A stretch of 64,000 nt of DNA from assembly GCA_907164885.2 (NCBI GenBank), contig OU015501.1, forward strand, positions 66,502,808 through 66,566,807, written 5' to 3'. Below, piece after piece: positions 1 through 13,910 of this stretch (positions are counted from its first letter, which is position 1; every line of letters starts with the position of its first letter). The notes under the pieces are model-generated. The model ran no database searches, had not been told where the DNA came from, and saw only the letters and a list, made by a program, of their open reading frames with translations. The translations under genes and the position numbers were made by a program. This DNA is from Dolomedes plantarius. Taxonomy: Eukaryota > Arthropoda > Arachnida > Araneae > Dolomedidae.

Positions 1-997
1 ACGAAGATGAGAATACAAGATCCGATAATGTAAACACATTTTTAATCTAATTTTGTCATTAATTAATTTTCTCAGTTATTTATTAATTTTTCTAATATTT
101 ACTATTCTTAGTCAAGTGATTAATTAGTTGATCTCTAAATTGTATATTAATTTTTTTAAGAACATGGAACAATTTACACTTTGAAACTGAATCTCACAGT
201 TAACAAATAGTTTTACAGTAAAAAAAAACTCTGGATGTAATCTCAACAAATTGCAAATTTACGTGACTTACGTACTCCTTGGTGATTCATTATTTGCTCA
301 ACGTACAAGATATTGCATTCCATTGTATGCTTTTTAAAAGTCATCTATTTAAAAACAAATCATCCAATTCTATAATAAATCAATATTATAATATTTTAAA
401 ACATTGTCTCATAAATTTCATCGTAGATTTGTAGGAGCTCTTTTTAGAAATAAAACTAATCCATCCATCTTTCTAACAGACTTCTAAAATGAACTTCCTA
501 GCATAAAAAACTGCTTATAATATTAGTTATTAGTTAAATTCTGTTAGTGTTCAGTAAATTTAAATAAATATGATCATACTTTTAAGTCGGGTTATAAAAA
601 ATGGGTTGCAGGCTCAAAGAATTTTTATATTTGTATAATTTTTTTTATATTTTACTGTATGTTATCAAAAATACTCTCTAACAAATGATTTTAAAAAATT
701 CCTCAAAGTTGAGCTTCTTTGTAGCAATTTAAATCGGGAAATTAAAATAAATAATCAGATAAATGTGTAAGATCAATTCTAATTTAGCAATTAATTTATC
801 TAAAATCATTTTTCATACAAATTATTTACTGTTTAAATAATAGTGAATTTTTCCAAAAAATTTTGACTTTATCCTATATATTGATGCATACCCCAAACAA
901 AAGAGAAAACTAGTGATAGGAAGGAATTATATTTTTTAATTTTTTCATTTTGATTGCGTATATAGTGTGACTGAAACACATGTATAATGAGAGGTAA

Positions 998-1697
998 TCT
1001 ATATATATAAAACAGTTCCGCAACTGTCTGACTCACTGATTGACATACAACGCACAGATCAAACCGCTGGACCTAAAGAGCTGAAATTTTGCATGTCGAT
1101 TCTTCTTATAGTGTAGGGGTGCACTAAGAAAGATTTTTGAAAAATTCTTCTTAGATTTTTTAAAAATTAAATTTTTAAGCTGTTTTAGTAAATTTTTTAA
1201 AGTTTAAATACAAGTTTGCATTTAAAATAATAATTTGAGGGTTATAAAATTTATATCGCGAGAAAGATCATAAAAATTCCTTTAAAATGGAATCTTTTTC
1301 GATTCTTTACCTACATTTTCTTATTTTTGGTGAATTTTTAAATATTAATTTTTAGAATTTAATTTATTAAATGCTGATCCCGTGATTTCTTTTTCTGGTA
1401 CTTTAAATAAATTTATCGTTACGTCCATAACAATGAAATAGACAAAAAAATATTTTTTCCCTTGCTAATGCGACAGGCGATTGGACATTATCCAAAAAAA
1501 TATTAAAATACAGTAAAAGATATGTTTCTCAAGCTGTACTATATTAACTGTACTATATTTTTTAGTATGTCCTATTAGATTTAATTTGAACATTTTCTTC
1601 TACATTATTTTGTCTATAAAAATCACTCTTACGATTTTTTTATAAATATATTTTTTGTGTTTTTTTACATCAATTGTATACATTGATCGTCGTATTT
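998..1697 (+). mobile_element. Helitron-type non-autonomous element, 5' part (copy 1)
   Basis: Starts TCTATATATATAAA after an A, the form of a Helitron 5' terminus, and is followed by CAGTTCCGCAACTGTCTGAC. The same sequence, moderately diverged, is present in copy 2 at 6063-6767. Shared blocks include CAAACCGCTGGACCTAAA, GATTCTTCTTATAGT and CCTTTAAAATG. No RepHel coding region is visible, so it is non-autonomous. It is interrupted near 1700 by a CATA/TA array that carries two DNA transposons. A matching 3' terminus lies at 4575-4646. Confidence 0.7.
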
Positions 1698-3232
<1,535 letters not shown>

Positions 3233-3301
<69 letters not shown>

Positions 3302-3302
3302 A
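3233..3302. repeat. (TA)n microsatellite
   Basis: TA array joining the right end of the 1810-3232 element to the left end of the 3303-4525 element. Confidence 0.95.
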
Positions 3303-4522
3303 CACTGAAGTGCCACTGAATTAGGGATACCTACCTAGTAACGAGTTGGGCCTCCTCTGGCCTTGATAACGGCTGCCACACGACTAGGCATAGATTCAAA
3401 AAGTTTCTAGAAACGTTCCACGGGAATGGCTTGCCAAATATTGGCTAAAGCTGTCCATAATTCAGTAAGGTTCTTTGGTGCTGTGTGATGGCCTTTCACG
3501 CCTTGTTCCAAAACATCCCAAAGAAGCTCAATAGGATTTAAGTCTGGGCTTCTAGGTGGCCAATTCATGACAGAGAAGTCAGAGGAATGCTCATCCAACC
3601 AGCCAGTAGCCAACCGGGACTTGTGAGAGGTACAGTTGTCTTGCTGGAAAACTCCACTACCGTGGGGATAACAGAACAGCATAAACGGATAGAGGTGATC
3701 ACCCAACAACTCTACGTAGCGAATTGCATAGAGGGAGGTTGGTACACGCACCAAAGATCCCAAACTGTGCCACGAAAAAACACCCCAGACCATGATTGAG
3801 CCACCATGCCCTTGTACAGTTCCAGCCAGGCATGCAGTTTCCATGGCTTCATGAGCCTGACGACATATTCTCAGCCTCCCGTCGGCGTTAAGTAGTCGGA
3901 ATCGAGACTCATCACTCCATGCTACTCGTTTCCAGTCCTCTACACTCCTCCAGTCTCTGTACTCTCTTGCCCAGGCAAGACGTGCAGCCCGATGGCGAGT
4001 ATAGAGCAATAGTACTCTCGTAGGTCGACGGCTCCCGAAACCCATACGGTGAAGCGAGCGTTGCACAGTCCGTTTACTGACTGTGCGACTGGCACCGTCA
4101 TTAAACTGGGTAGTAATTTGACCTAATGTTTGGCTTCGCTGGCTGCGTGCAATACGCCTGAGCCGTCTCTCACCACGCACTGTCAAGGCTAATTGTCCTT
4201 TGCAGTTTGCCCGATCGCTAGTTTTTTTTTCCACCATCCATGTATTCTTGGTATACTCTTGACACTGTCGACCTTGAAAATCTTAGCTGTCTGAGGATTT
4301 CGGAAAATGATGGCCTATATGTCGCGCACCTACGATTTGTCCGCGATCGAAGGCGTCTAAATCAGGCAGTTTACCCATACTGGCAATTCCAACAACTAAT
4401 TCAAAACAACCACAGTACGCGCTATATATGCAGTTACCACAGCGCCCTCACTTGCGCATACATGATGCGCAGCGCTACACAATTTGCATAGGCTTTGCTA
4501 TCCCTAATTCAGTGGCACTTCA

Positions 4523-4525
<3 letters not shown>
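3303..4525 (-). mobile_element. Tc1/mariner DNA transposon, DD36E (Incomer-like)
   Basis: 1223 bp with perfect 27-bp terminal inverted repeats starting CACTGAAGTGCCACTGAATT at both ends (3303-3329 and 4499-4525). TA lies on both sides and the element sits between (TA)n arrays. The perfect ends suggest fairly recent activity despite the broken transposase. Confidence 0.9.
3335..4360 (-). pseudogene. DD36E Tc1/mariner transposase with premature stop and frameshifts
   Basis: The longest intact stretch (4237-3407) has 276 residues. It shows RTVQRSLHRMGF (second helix-turn-helix), AWSDESRF (first D), GGSIMVWGVFS, FQQDNCTSH (second D) and SPDLNPIELLW (E). There are 36 residues between second D and E, as in the Incomer group. 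A TAG at 3407 replaces what is probably a glutamine codon; the same frame then continues KLFESMPSRVA to a natural stop at 3335. Upstream of 4237 the N-terminal helix-turn-helix (RFSRSTVSRVYQEYM) is in another frame, with an A-run frameshift near 4225 and a further shift near 4310. Confidence 0.85.

Positions 4526-4573
<48 letters not shown>
4526..4573. repeat. (TA)n microsatellite
   Basis: TA array right of the DD36E element. Confidence 0.95.
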
Positions 4574-4574
<1 letters not shown>

Positions 4575-4646
4575 CATTAACTGCATACATTGACCGTTGT
4601 ATTTAATTTGAATGTACTCCGTAGCGAATTGCGGGTTTTCAGCTAG
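4575..4646 (+). mobile_element. Helitron-type element, 3' terminus (copy 1)
   Basis: Runs from a CATACATTGACCGTTGTATT block to GCGGGTTTTCAGCTAG. It corresponds to the 3' end of copy 2 (CACGGGTATTCAGCTAG), and CTAG followed by T is the expected Helitron 3' end. The GC-rich word before TTCAG is what remains of the terminal hairpin. The block just inside the array on the left flank (about 1669-1700) is homologous to the start of this piece, so the two sides overlap rather than abut. Confidence 0.65.
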
Positions 4647-4656
4647 TCTATATATA

Positions 4657-6060
4657 CACAGCTGGCCACTGTAAATGCAACACCCTGAAGGAAACATGCA
4701 CATAACATGAAATTTACAACATGCATTTGCGGAGGTGAGATATGCAAATGATTAGAATTTCAGCGCAGACGCACATCACGGGCGCCTGTGGCGCCACTTC
4801 AAAGCGCTATTTAAGGCTTGGAGATTTCGACGATTTCAAGTTCGGCAATTGTGTTTTTCTTGTGGTTTTTTCAAAAAAACGATCAATTATGCCTCGTCGA
4901 AAACAGCGATCATCTTTTGATCAAGTATCCGAATTCGACAGAGGAAGGATAGTGGCCTACCGAGATTGTGGATTATCTTCCAGGGAAATCGGTAGTCGTG
5001 TTGGACGAAACCAAACAACTGGAATGCGGATATGTGATCGTTGGATGCAGGAGGGTACGACGGACCGGCGTGTTCGATCGCATCCACCTCAGCGCACCAC
5101 TTCAGGTGATGACAGGCAAATTGTGCGCATGGCAGTGACGGATCGCTCATTCGCATCACGAACCATAGCACAGCACATGCAGTCTGTAACGCATCATCCA
5201 GTGTCTGCGCGTACCATTCGACTTCGTTTACAGCAGAGTGGTCTGTCCGCAAGACGTCCATTGCTTTGTCTACCCTTTACGCAGAACCACAGACGTCTCC
5301 GCCGCCATTGGTGCGATGACAGAAGGATGTGGACGGCAGAATGGAATTGTCTTTACTGACGAGTCACGCTTCTGTTTGCAACACCACGATGGTCGCATTC
5401 GAGTCAGGAGACACCGTGAAGAGAGGATGCTGAACAGCTGCGTTATGCACCGCCACACTGGTCCTGCACCGGGTATTATGGTATGGGGCGGTATTGGATA
5501 TCACTCTCGCACACCTCTAGTACGCATTGCCGGTACTTTAAACAGCCAGCGCTACATCTCCGAGGTGTTGGAGCCAGTTGTTCTTCCTTACCTTCAGGGC
5601 TTGCCCACAGCCATATTTCAACAGGATAATGCGCGACCACACGTGGCACGCATTGTCCAACGGTTCTTCGTCAATCGCCTGATTGAATTGCTTCCCTGGC
5701 CGCCTCGATCTCTGGATATTTCGCCGATAGAAAACATGTGGTCCATGGTTGTTCTACGATTGACCCATATTCCATCCCCAGCTGCCACAGCAGATCAACT
5801 TTGGCAACGTGTGGAAGCTGCTTGGTCTGCTGTACCCCAAGAACTCATCCAAAGTCTCTTTGAATCAATGCCGAGGCGTGTGGCAGCGGTGATCTCCAAC
5901 AATGGCGGCTACTCTGGCTACTGATTTTGGCAGGAAACACACTTCACAGAATTATATAAATTTAATCATTTGATACTTGGTCAACATGTTATCTACAAAA
6001 TAAATTTTGTTGTGATATCTTTTGTCTTTCTTGGTGTTGCAATTTGGGTGGCCAGCAGTG
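4657..6060 (+). mobile_element. Tc1-like DNA transposon, DD34E
   Basis: About 1404 bp. Ends are CACAGCTGGCCACTGTAAAT and, inverted at the right, CACTGCTGGCCACCCAAATT, both continuing to GCAACACC. TA flanks each side. It is inserted into the TA-rich first ten bases of Helitron copy 2, so it is the younger of the two. A stray end of the same family lies at 16614-16639. Confidence 0.9.
4889..5924 (+). pseudogene. Tc1-like DD34E transposase, one frameshift
   Basis: Start chosen at 4889 (MPRRKQRSSFDQVSEFDRGR), the usual N-terminus of this Tc1 group; the upstream in-frame ATG at 4742 lies in the terminal region and is unlikely. The helix-turn-helix pair (GLSSREIGSRVGRN, SARTIRLRLQQSGL) is followed by a frame change near 5340-5355. 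The second frame has FTDESRFCL (first D), IMVWGGIGY, FQQDNARPH (second D) and SPIENMW (E), with 34 residues between D and E. The C-terminus SMPRRVAAVISNNGG is complete. Only a single frameshift separates it from an open frame; no other defect was seen. Confidence 0.88.
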
Positions 6061-6950
6061 TATATAAATCAGTTCCGTAACTGACTGACAAATACCGCTC
6101 AGACCAAACCGCTGGACCTAAACGGCTGAAATGTTGCGAGGCGATTCTTCTTATAGTATAGGGGTGCAGTAAGAAAGATTTTGGAAAAATTCATCAGATA
6201 TTTTTTTTAATTGAATTAAGCTATTTTTGTAATAATTTTTAACGTTTGCATTTAAAATAATAATGAGAGGGTTATAAAATTTAAATCACGAAAAAGAACC
6301 TAAAAATTCCTTTAAAATGAAATCTTTTTCGAATCTTTAACTCCATTTTCAGATTTTTGGTGAACTTTTGAAGATCATTTTTAGAATTTAATTTATTAAA
6401 TGCAGATCACGAGGTTTCTTTTCTTTTTGTAATACTTTAAATTAATTTTTTATTAGTGCATAACAACGAAATAAATTCACAAAAATATTAAAATACGGTA
6501 AAAGATAAAATTTAACCACTCGACTCATTGAGATAGAAGTTTTTGAAGAATTTAATTCAAATTAGTATGTTTTATGGATATTAAACATGCAAATTAATCG
6601 CATACATTGACCGTCGTAGTTAATTTGAATATTTTCTTCTACATTATTTTGTCTATAAAAATATCCGTTATGATTTTTTTATAATTTTTTTTTGCCATTA
6701 ATTGCATATATTGACGGTCGTATTTAATTTGAATGTACTCCGCAGTGAAGCACGGGTATTCAGCTAGTAAGACATATGAAGTAAGACATGTACAATGATT
6801 TAAATTGAGATATAAATAGAGACTCTTTGCAGATATTCAATTGCATGTAAAATGGAGTTGTCTATAAATGGTCCTCTGATAGTATATTTCAATGGTTTAA
6901 TTATCCTTTTATAGCATATTTTAAAGGTTTGATTATAGATTGTAACTTGG

Positions 6951-7523
6951 ATCTGCAATTTTATAGACATACAAATGCAGAAAATCCATTGGATTGAACA
7001 ACCAGCTGATACAAATGTTGAAGAACTCTCATTTTGTTGTTGTGGTTGTTTCTCATGCCCCCTGGACGGAATTCATTCTAGATCTGCAATTTTATAGACA
7101 TACAAATGCAGAAAATCCATTGGATTGAACAACCAGCTGATACAAATGTCGACGAACTCTCATTTTGTTGTTGTGGTTGTTTTTAATGCCCCCTGGACGG
7201 AATTCATTCCAGACCATGTCCATATAGGCTAGCAGGCTGAGGGGTGCGGTTCCGGTTTATAACGGCTCCACAAGGGCCGGAGTCCAGTTTAGCCAGTTGA
7301 CGTTACAATTTTCATCTAATCCCCCCACCCAGGGGTGGCATCCGGGAGGATCGTACCCTCTCCCACCTTCTCTGACCTCATGGAGGGACTCTACGGTCTA
7401 CTGATTTAACGTGCCCATATCCGGTCTAGACACGGTGGTATTTAACGGCTGTTGTCGGGATTCGATCCGAGAAACCTCAGCACCGGAAGCCCACACGCTA
7501 CCGTTAGGCCACTTCGAGCCTCC
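6951..7523 (-). repeat. tRNA-derived SINE with a tandemly duplicated tail
   Basis: On the - strand the head (from 7523) contains an A-box-like GTGGCCTAACGGTAGCGTG and a B-box-like GGATCGAATCCCGAC at tRNA spacing, the mark of an RNA polymerase III SINE. The body follows through about 7210. The last 130 bp occur twice in tandem (6951-7080 and 7081-about 7210), each containing CCCCCTGGACGGAATTC. No tRNA fold is claimed. Confidence 0.7.
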
Positions 7524-8747
7524 ACATCTCCTTTTGATTCTGGCAATATAAATGTTTAATGTATTTTTGAAATCGATAAAACAAGATGTCGGACTATATC
7601 AGAACTTATAGAATTTCAAAAGATGTTATTAAAATGGGTAATTTACTATGATTGTAATTTCTATGATTATATGGGCATGATATAAAAATAATAGTTCTAC
7701 AATGATTTATTACTGTCCGTCAGTCATTTAATTGAAAAGATAGATTCACCAGGAGGAAAAAAATCAATCTTTGTTAGAATTTTTATTATTTTAAAATTTT
7801 TTGAACAATTTTACTGTATTACACATCTTCGAAAATCTCTTTATTAAATAAAAACGCATCAAATAAATTTTCATGTTCTCAATAATTTCAATATTGCGAA
7901 ATTCAAATAGAAATTTAGTTGCTTTGACAAATAAAATATCACAAAATGTTGTATTTGAAAATATAATATCGTACTCACCAAATATGTTATTTTAGCTTTC
8001 TCTGGAGACTTCTCAGAAGGCATTAAATCTCAAGGTCTGAGTTTCAACAGTTATAACTAATCCAGAAACCTTTCACTGAACACATGAATTGGCACTGATA
8101 ATTTATATCAATGGGTTGAATTAAAGTATATAAACGATGTAATAGCTCAAATAGCTGCGTTTTTGATAGAATTTCTAAAGAATCACTTTTTGCTTTAAAT
8201 CTCTAAACGTCGCTTTACGCTACACTAACCGATTACTGTGCATTTCATCTGATATGTTTTCAACGCCGATTTACGTGTTCTAAATTGTGAAAGGAGGTTA
8301 AAATAGTATTTTTGAAAAAAATTCTAATAGATGAAATACCAAATCAAAATTTTTTTCTGGTGGACCACTGCTTTTCTTCATAATTTGGGCATATATAAAA
8401 CGTTATTAAATGTTCTTAAAAGTAATAAATAATACATGCTAATTAATATTAAATGTACAGTATTCGTCTTGAAAATGTATTGGTTAGCATGTAGTTTTAA
8501 TTTAACATATGTACTTAATTACAAAATTGATAAAAAATACAATAAAATTATTAAAAAAATAATACATTGTTTAAGTACACAGAGTGCACAATAAGTTGTC
8601 ATGTGCTTAGTAGATAAATACTTTGCCTTGAAATTGTTAGAATTTTAAGAACTTCCCAATACTCAGTTGCATTAAGCTAAAAATTGGTGGGAAAATAATA
8701 TCAATAATATAATAGATGGAAAAGTTTTAAAAAAATTTACGCTGTTT

Positions 8748-8960
8748 ACCTTTAGTAACACATGTAAGAAGCGTAATGGTGCTACCTCCCATTTTATCGA
8801 CCGCTGAAAAGTTGTTGTGACACTTCAGTGTTCCGTTGTACCCCTGTCGAAAATACTCATCAGAGGGACATACAGTATTATATGCGCCCTTGCGTAAACT
8901 TTCCTTGGAGTCATTTGTTCCCAGTCTGTATTGATGTGAATGTTCTAATGGCAGATGCAA
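8748..8960 (-). CDS. possible exon of an unidentified cysteine-containing protein (- strand)
   Basis: An open - strand frame with unusually balanced composition for the region. It reads from MHLPLEHSHQYRLG through KGAYNTVCPSDEYFRQG to STITLLTCVTKG, and a donor-like AAAG|gtaaac follows at about 8748. Internal AGs near 8925-8935 could be acceptors. Three cysteines, no recognised domain. It could be a nested gene's exon, a retrocopy fragment or chance. No partner exon was seen. Confidence 0.25.
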
Positions 8961-10570
8961 GCCAGTAGATGAGGGTCCGTGTAACTAACTGCATGATTCG
9001 AAACTTTGTTCCAGGTGAAACTTATACAACTAAAGCATTGTTATTCTCTTCAGCCTTTATTCAGCTGTATTTGAGAAATTGAGCATCTTTAAAATATTAT
9101 CAACTATCTGTTTGCAGGTTTTCTAAAGACGTTTAGTTATTTTACCATCGCAGTCTTTGACCTGCCTAAATATATCTGGTAGTTCTGAGGAGCAAAGACT
9201 TCAAATCATACTTCGGTGCCATAGAAATAAATTTTCAGTTCTTTTGGGAAAGAATCAAGCGCATAAAATCACTGAATTTGTAAAAGAATAGAATTAGTTC
9301 CGTATACAAAATTTCTAGAATTCCGTGGAATCAGACATTTTTAATAGAGTGTTTGATATAAAGAGAAATGAAAAAACATTCATTACAACAAAATACATAC
9401 GGAATCAGAAAGATTTATAATTTCATTTTGACATCACTAAGATATGCAAAGCTTATATTCATATTGAAAATGGTTTAAAACTTCATGAGATACCCTAATG
9501 AGGGTATAATAAATTCATCATAGTTTTCAATACAATAAATATATATCTTTATAAATATACCATTACTGGAGAACTCCATATCTCATTCTATTTTTGCAAA
9601 TATTGATGATTGATTTAGCTATGACAATATATTTTCCATAACGTTATCATAGAAAGGTAAGGGCTATTATAAACACATATAGAATAAAGATTAGGAATTT
9701 TTTGGGGAAAAAATAAATCTTCCATTTCACATGTGAGTTTTTTACTTAAACACTTCGAGCAATGGACTTTCTTATTACCGCCATCTTTACAATATGGCAA
9801 ACAGCTTATGAGGAACGATACTCAAAAAAAGATTTCCCTCATACAATCAGGAGATTTTAATAATTTAAACATCGATCTGCATATTACCAGTTCCATGGTT
9901 CAAATACCCTCACAACCTCCCGACCCCAGAAGCTATTTTTTAAAAGATTTAATATATTAGAGTAGCAATTTGAAGTAGCCACTGTACTATCTAAATATTT
10001 TTTCTGCATCAATAATTACACATTGGGAGAGCCTGATGATATTTATTTGCATACTTCACATAGACGAGGAAGCCGAATCGAAATTGCCGAAACAATTGGG
10101 CAATGTATGCAAATATGCTAAACTAACCAATTCCTGTGTAAAAAAATATGTTTAAATGTCAAGAAGTGTGATCTTTAATGCTTTTTTGCATACAGATAGG
10201 AGATTTTGAATAAGAAAGCTGTTTAAGTGGGCAAAAGTGAAAGAGGGGAAGATATATTACTGGAGAGATTTGAATTACGGATCGAAAAAAAAGCATAAAA
10301 ATCATCAAGGGATATTATGAATATGAGTGCTTCTGTTTATCAAGTATGTCTCAAATTTTTGTAACGTGATATGTTATAAACATATGGAGGTTTCCAGGCT
10401 TAGAAACTTTTTTTTTCTTTAGAATCAGTTATCACTTAACTTTCTGTACCATACGTTATTAATTATTAAAACTAAAATGTGCTCTCATGGGATAGCTAAG
10501 TAGAAGGCTATGTGAGACTTTATTAAAGACGCACTTATTAGAAAGTGAACTTATAGAAAACAAGGGTTAC

Positions 10571-10611
<41 letters not shown>
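10571..10611. repeat. (CT)n(TA)n microsatellite
   Basis: CT units then TA units up to the left end of the hairpin mariner. Confidence 0.9.
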
Positions 10612-10613
<2 letters not shown>

Positions 10614-11383
10614 AGGTGCGCCCATAAAGTAGCCGGACAATCTTTTATAAATAAGAAAAGTATAACTCACCTTCAAATACATTTATCTCCTGCAAAATAA
10701 TCACCAAAGGAGTCTATACAATTTTTCCAACGTTTCTTCAAGTCATCGAAACACTGTTTATAGGCGTCGGAACTAACCGTTCGCAAACTACGCGTAACAT
10801 TTGATTTAATATCCGAGACGTTTTCAAATCTCTGTCCTTTCATGGATTTTGCATTTTTTGATTACAAAGGACTTATTCACAACGAATTTTTTCCTGAAAA
10901 TCAAACAATTAATCAGTATTTTTACAAGGAGATGCTTTTTTCGGTTAAGAAACAGGATAAGGCGAGTAAGGAAGGAAGCGTTTGATTCTGGGCAATAGTT
11001 TGTTTTACATGATAATGCTTGGCCCCCTACATCAATTTCTGTACAACACAATACCTTGATAAGCATTCAGTTACAGTGATGAATCACCCATCATATTCTC
11101 CCAACTTAAAGCCAGCTGATTTTTTCCTTTTTTCCGAAGCTTAAGAGGGCCATGATAGGACAGAGATTTGAAAACGTCTCCAATATTAAATCAAATATTA
11201 CGCGTATTTTGCGAAAGGTTACTTCCGACGCCTGTAAACATTGTTTCGATGACTTGAAGAAACGTTGGAAAAATTGTATAGACTCCTTTAGTGATTATTT
11301 TGAAGGAGATAAATTTATTTGAAGGTGAGTAAAATTTTTCTTATTTATAAAAAATTGTCCGGTTACTTTATGGGCGCACCTTG
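10612..11383. mobile_element. mariner element rearranged into a long inverted repeat (hairpin)
   Basis: Ends CAAGGTGCGCCCATAAAGTA at both sides with TA flanks. The similarity does not stop at the termini: 10612-10838 and 11157-11383 (227 bp each) are inverted copies, separated by about 318 bp. The right arm plus spacer is the 3' part of a DD34D-type mariner transposase (motifs in the spacer: HDNAWPPTS and PADFFLF). The left arm is an inverted duplicate of the right. The front half of the transposase is absent. Confidence 0.85.
10839..11330 (+). pseudogene. mariner transposase, C-terminal remnant
   Basis: + strand reading shows FAFFDYKGLIHNEFF, HDNAWPP, NHPSYSPN, PADFFLF, then RFENVSNIKSNIT and CFDDLKKRWKNC near the right end, all typical of the C-terminal half of an insect-type mariner transposase. 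Several frame changes and a stop interrupt it. The N-terminal DNA-binding domain and first catalytic aspartate are missing. Confidence 0.75.
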
Positions 11384-11657
11384 TATATATATATATATAT
11401 ACGTGTTTTAATCTTCCTGGCGTACACACACACACATATATGTGTGTGTATGTGTAGAGATAAATGTTTGCTCTTTCTCTTTTTCTCTCTTGCTCGCTGA
11501 TCACTTTTTCGCACTTTTTCGTTCTAAGTTGTTACAGTATGAACGCGCACTGCTATCTCTCCTCAGTTCCCAGTTGACATATTTTAAAGAAAGTGATGTA
11601 AGGACTTTGAACTCTTGTTTTCTTCGGCTCATGACATTTTCTTATATGTCCGGTATG

Positions 11658-11658
<1 letters not shown>

Positions 11659-11709
<51 letters not shown>
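11659..11709. repeat. (TA)n microsatellite
   Basis: About 25 TA units. A short CA/TG array lies nearby at 11425-11456. No transposon end was recognised beside it. Confidence 0.9.
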
Positions 11710-11711
<2 letters not shown>

Positions 11712-12646
11712 AATAACTGATGTACAATTAAAAATAGAAAATTAATTTTGCATGTTTGAATATGTTTGAAATGCATGTTTGTAAATGTTTGAAACTTCCA
11801 CAAAACTCTTCTTAGATTATTCTAACATATTACATATATTACTTCTCTTTTCCCCTGCTGAATTGACAGTACCGCTTTAAACCAACAATTATAATTTTTC
11901 TTTAATATCTTCATATGTATATGGGAAGCTGTATACAGATCATATTCTAGAAATCCTTTGCAACAACAGAATCTTCTATAATATGCTGTTTCGATGCTGG
12001 AATGTTAAACATGTAGATTATACTAGATTAATATAATCATGAGTACAAAGAACTTAACAAGCTAAACATATCGGTTTATTAACATACTTGTTCCATTTGA
12101 ACCTAGTTCAATATTAAATGCAGTCACAAACTAGGTGCTATGCATAATGACAATGGCAGATAACATATGTGATAGTAGTCATAGATTACATAGAACAAGA
12201 GATGCTAAATATGCATGCAAATATGAATTAAATGTAGTGTATAGCATTCAGTTGCAATATCGTTTAATGTTAGCATATATTCATTAGAATAGAAAATATT
12301 AAAATTAATGTCCCCTACTTAAGAGAAAAATGATTATTTAATTTTTTCCTAAATTTTTACCAATCAACATATGTATGCCAAAGGTTTGGTATTCGTACTA
12401 ATATTCCCCGTTGGACTTATAGATTTTCTGAGATAATAGGAAGCATTTTTCTCCTCAGAGTAATTTCGGTAAATAATAATTTTATGTGAAAAAGGTGAAA
12501 CCGGATTTTAATATATGTTCACATGATACTGATTTCATATATTTCATTTAAGAGACTGATTTCATATATTTCATATATTTCATTTTATTTTGAGAAATAC
12601 AACTTGTTAAAAATATTTCAAGAATCGTTGTCGATATACCGTGATA

Positions 12647-13670
<1,024 letters not shown>

Positions 13671-13675
13671 TATAT

Positions 13676-13723
13676 CATCTCTCTCCCTCTCTCTCTCTCT
13701 GTATATATATATATATATATATA
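13676..13723. repeat. (CT)n(TA)n microsatellite
   Basis: Lies between the 12757-13670 and 13731-15105 transposons. Confidence 0.9.
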
Positions 13724-13910
13724 CATTTATACTACATGGGGTGAAAAGTTCCGGGACTCGCAACTAGTTGGCATCCGCAATGAAATATTCAAATAATTTT
13801 CTGTTAGGGCTAACCTTCAACAGACTGCAATCAAAGTTTCATGACATGTCGTCTAATTATTTACGATTTGTGGTCATGCAAGTGACGCTAATTTTGATTT
13901 TCTGTAAACA

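Larger units (their letters stand above)
4647..6767 (+). mobile_element. Helitron-type non-autonomous element (copy 2), split by a Tc1-like insertion
   Basis: The terminus TCTATATATA begins at 4647, directly after the CTAG of copy 1. It is interrupted at a TA by the element 4657-6060 and resumes at 6061 as TATAAATCAGTTCCG. It ends CACGGGTATTCAGCTAG at 6767, followed by T. Without the insertion it is about 717 bp. It contains two copies of a block of the form ATTAAT(C/T)GCATA(C/T)ATTGA, about 107 bp apart (near 6592 and 6699). No coding capacity. Confidence 0.7.

Noticed and set aside
6951..7210. CRISPR-like repeated units
   Set aside because: Only two 130-bp units, no spacers, in a eukaryotic SINE.
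7440..7523. tRNA gene on the - strand
   Set aside because: A and B boxes are present, but the sequence continues into a SINE body and shows no complete acceptor stem; the same holds for 38.6, 43.9 and 45.1 kb.
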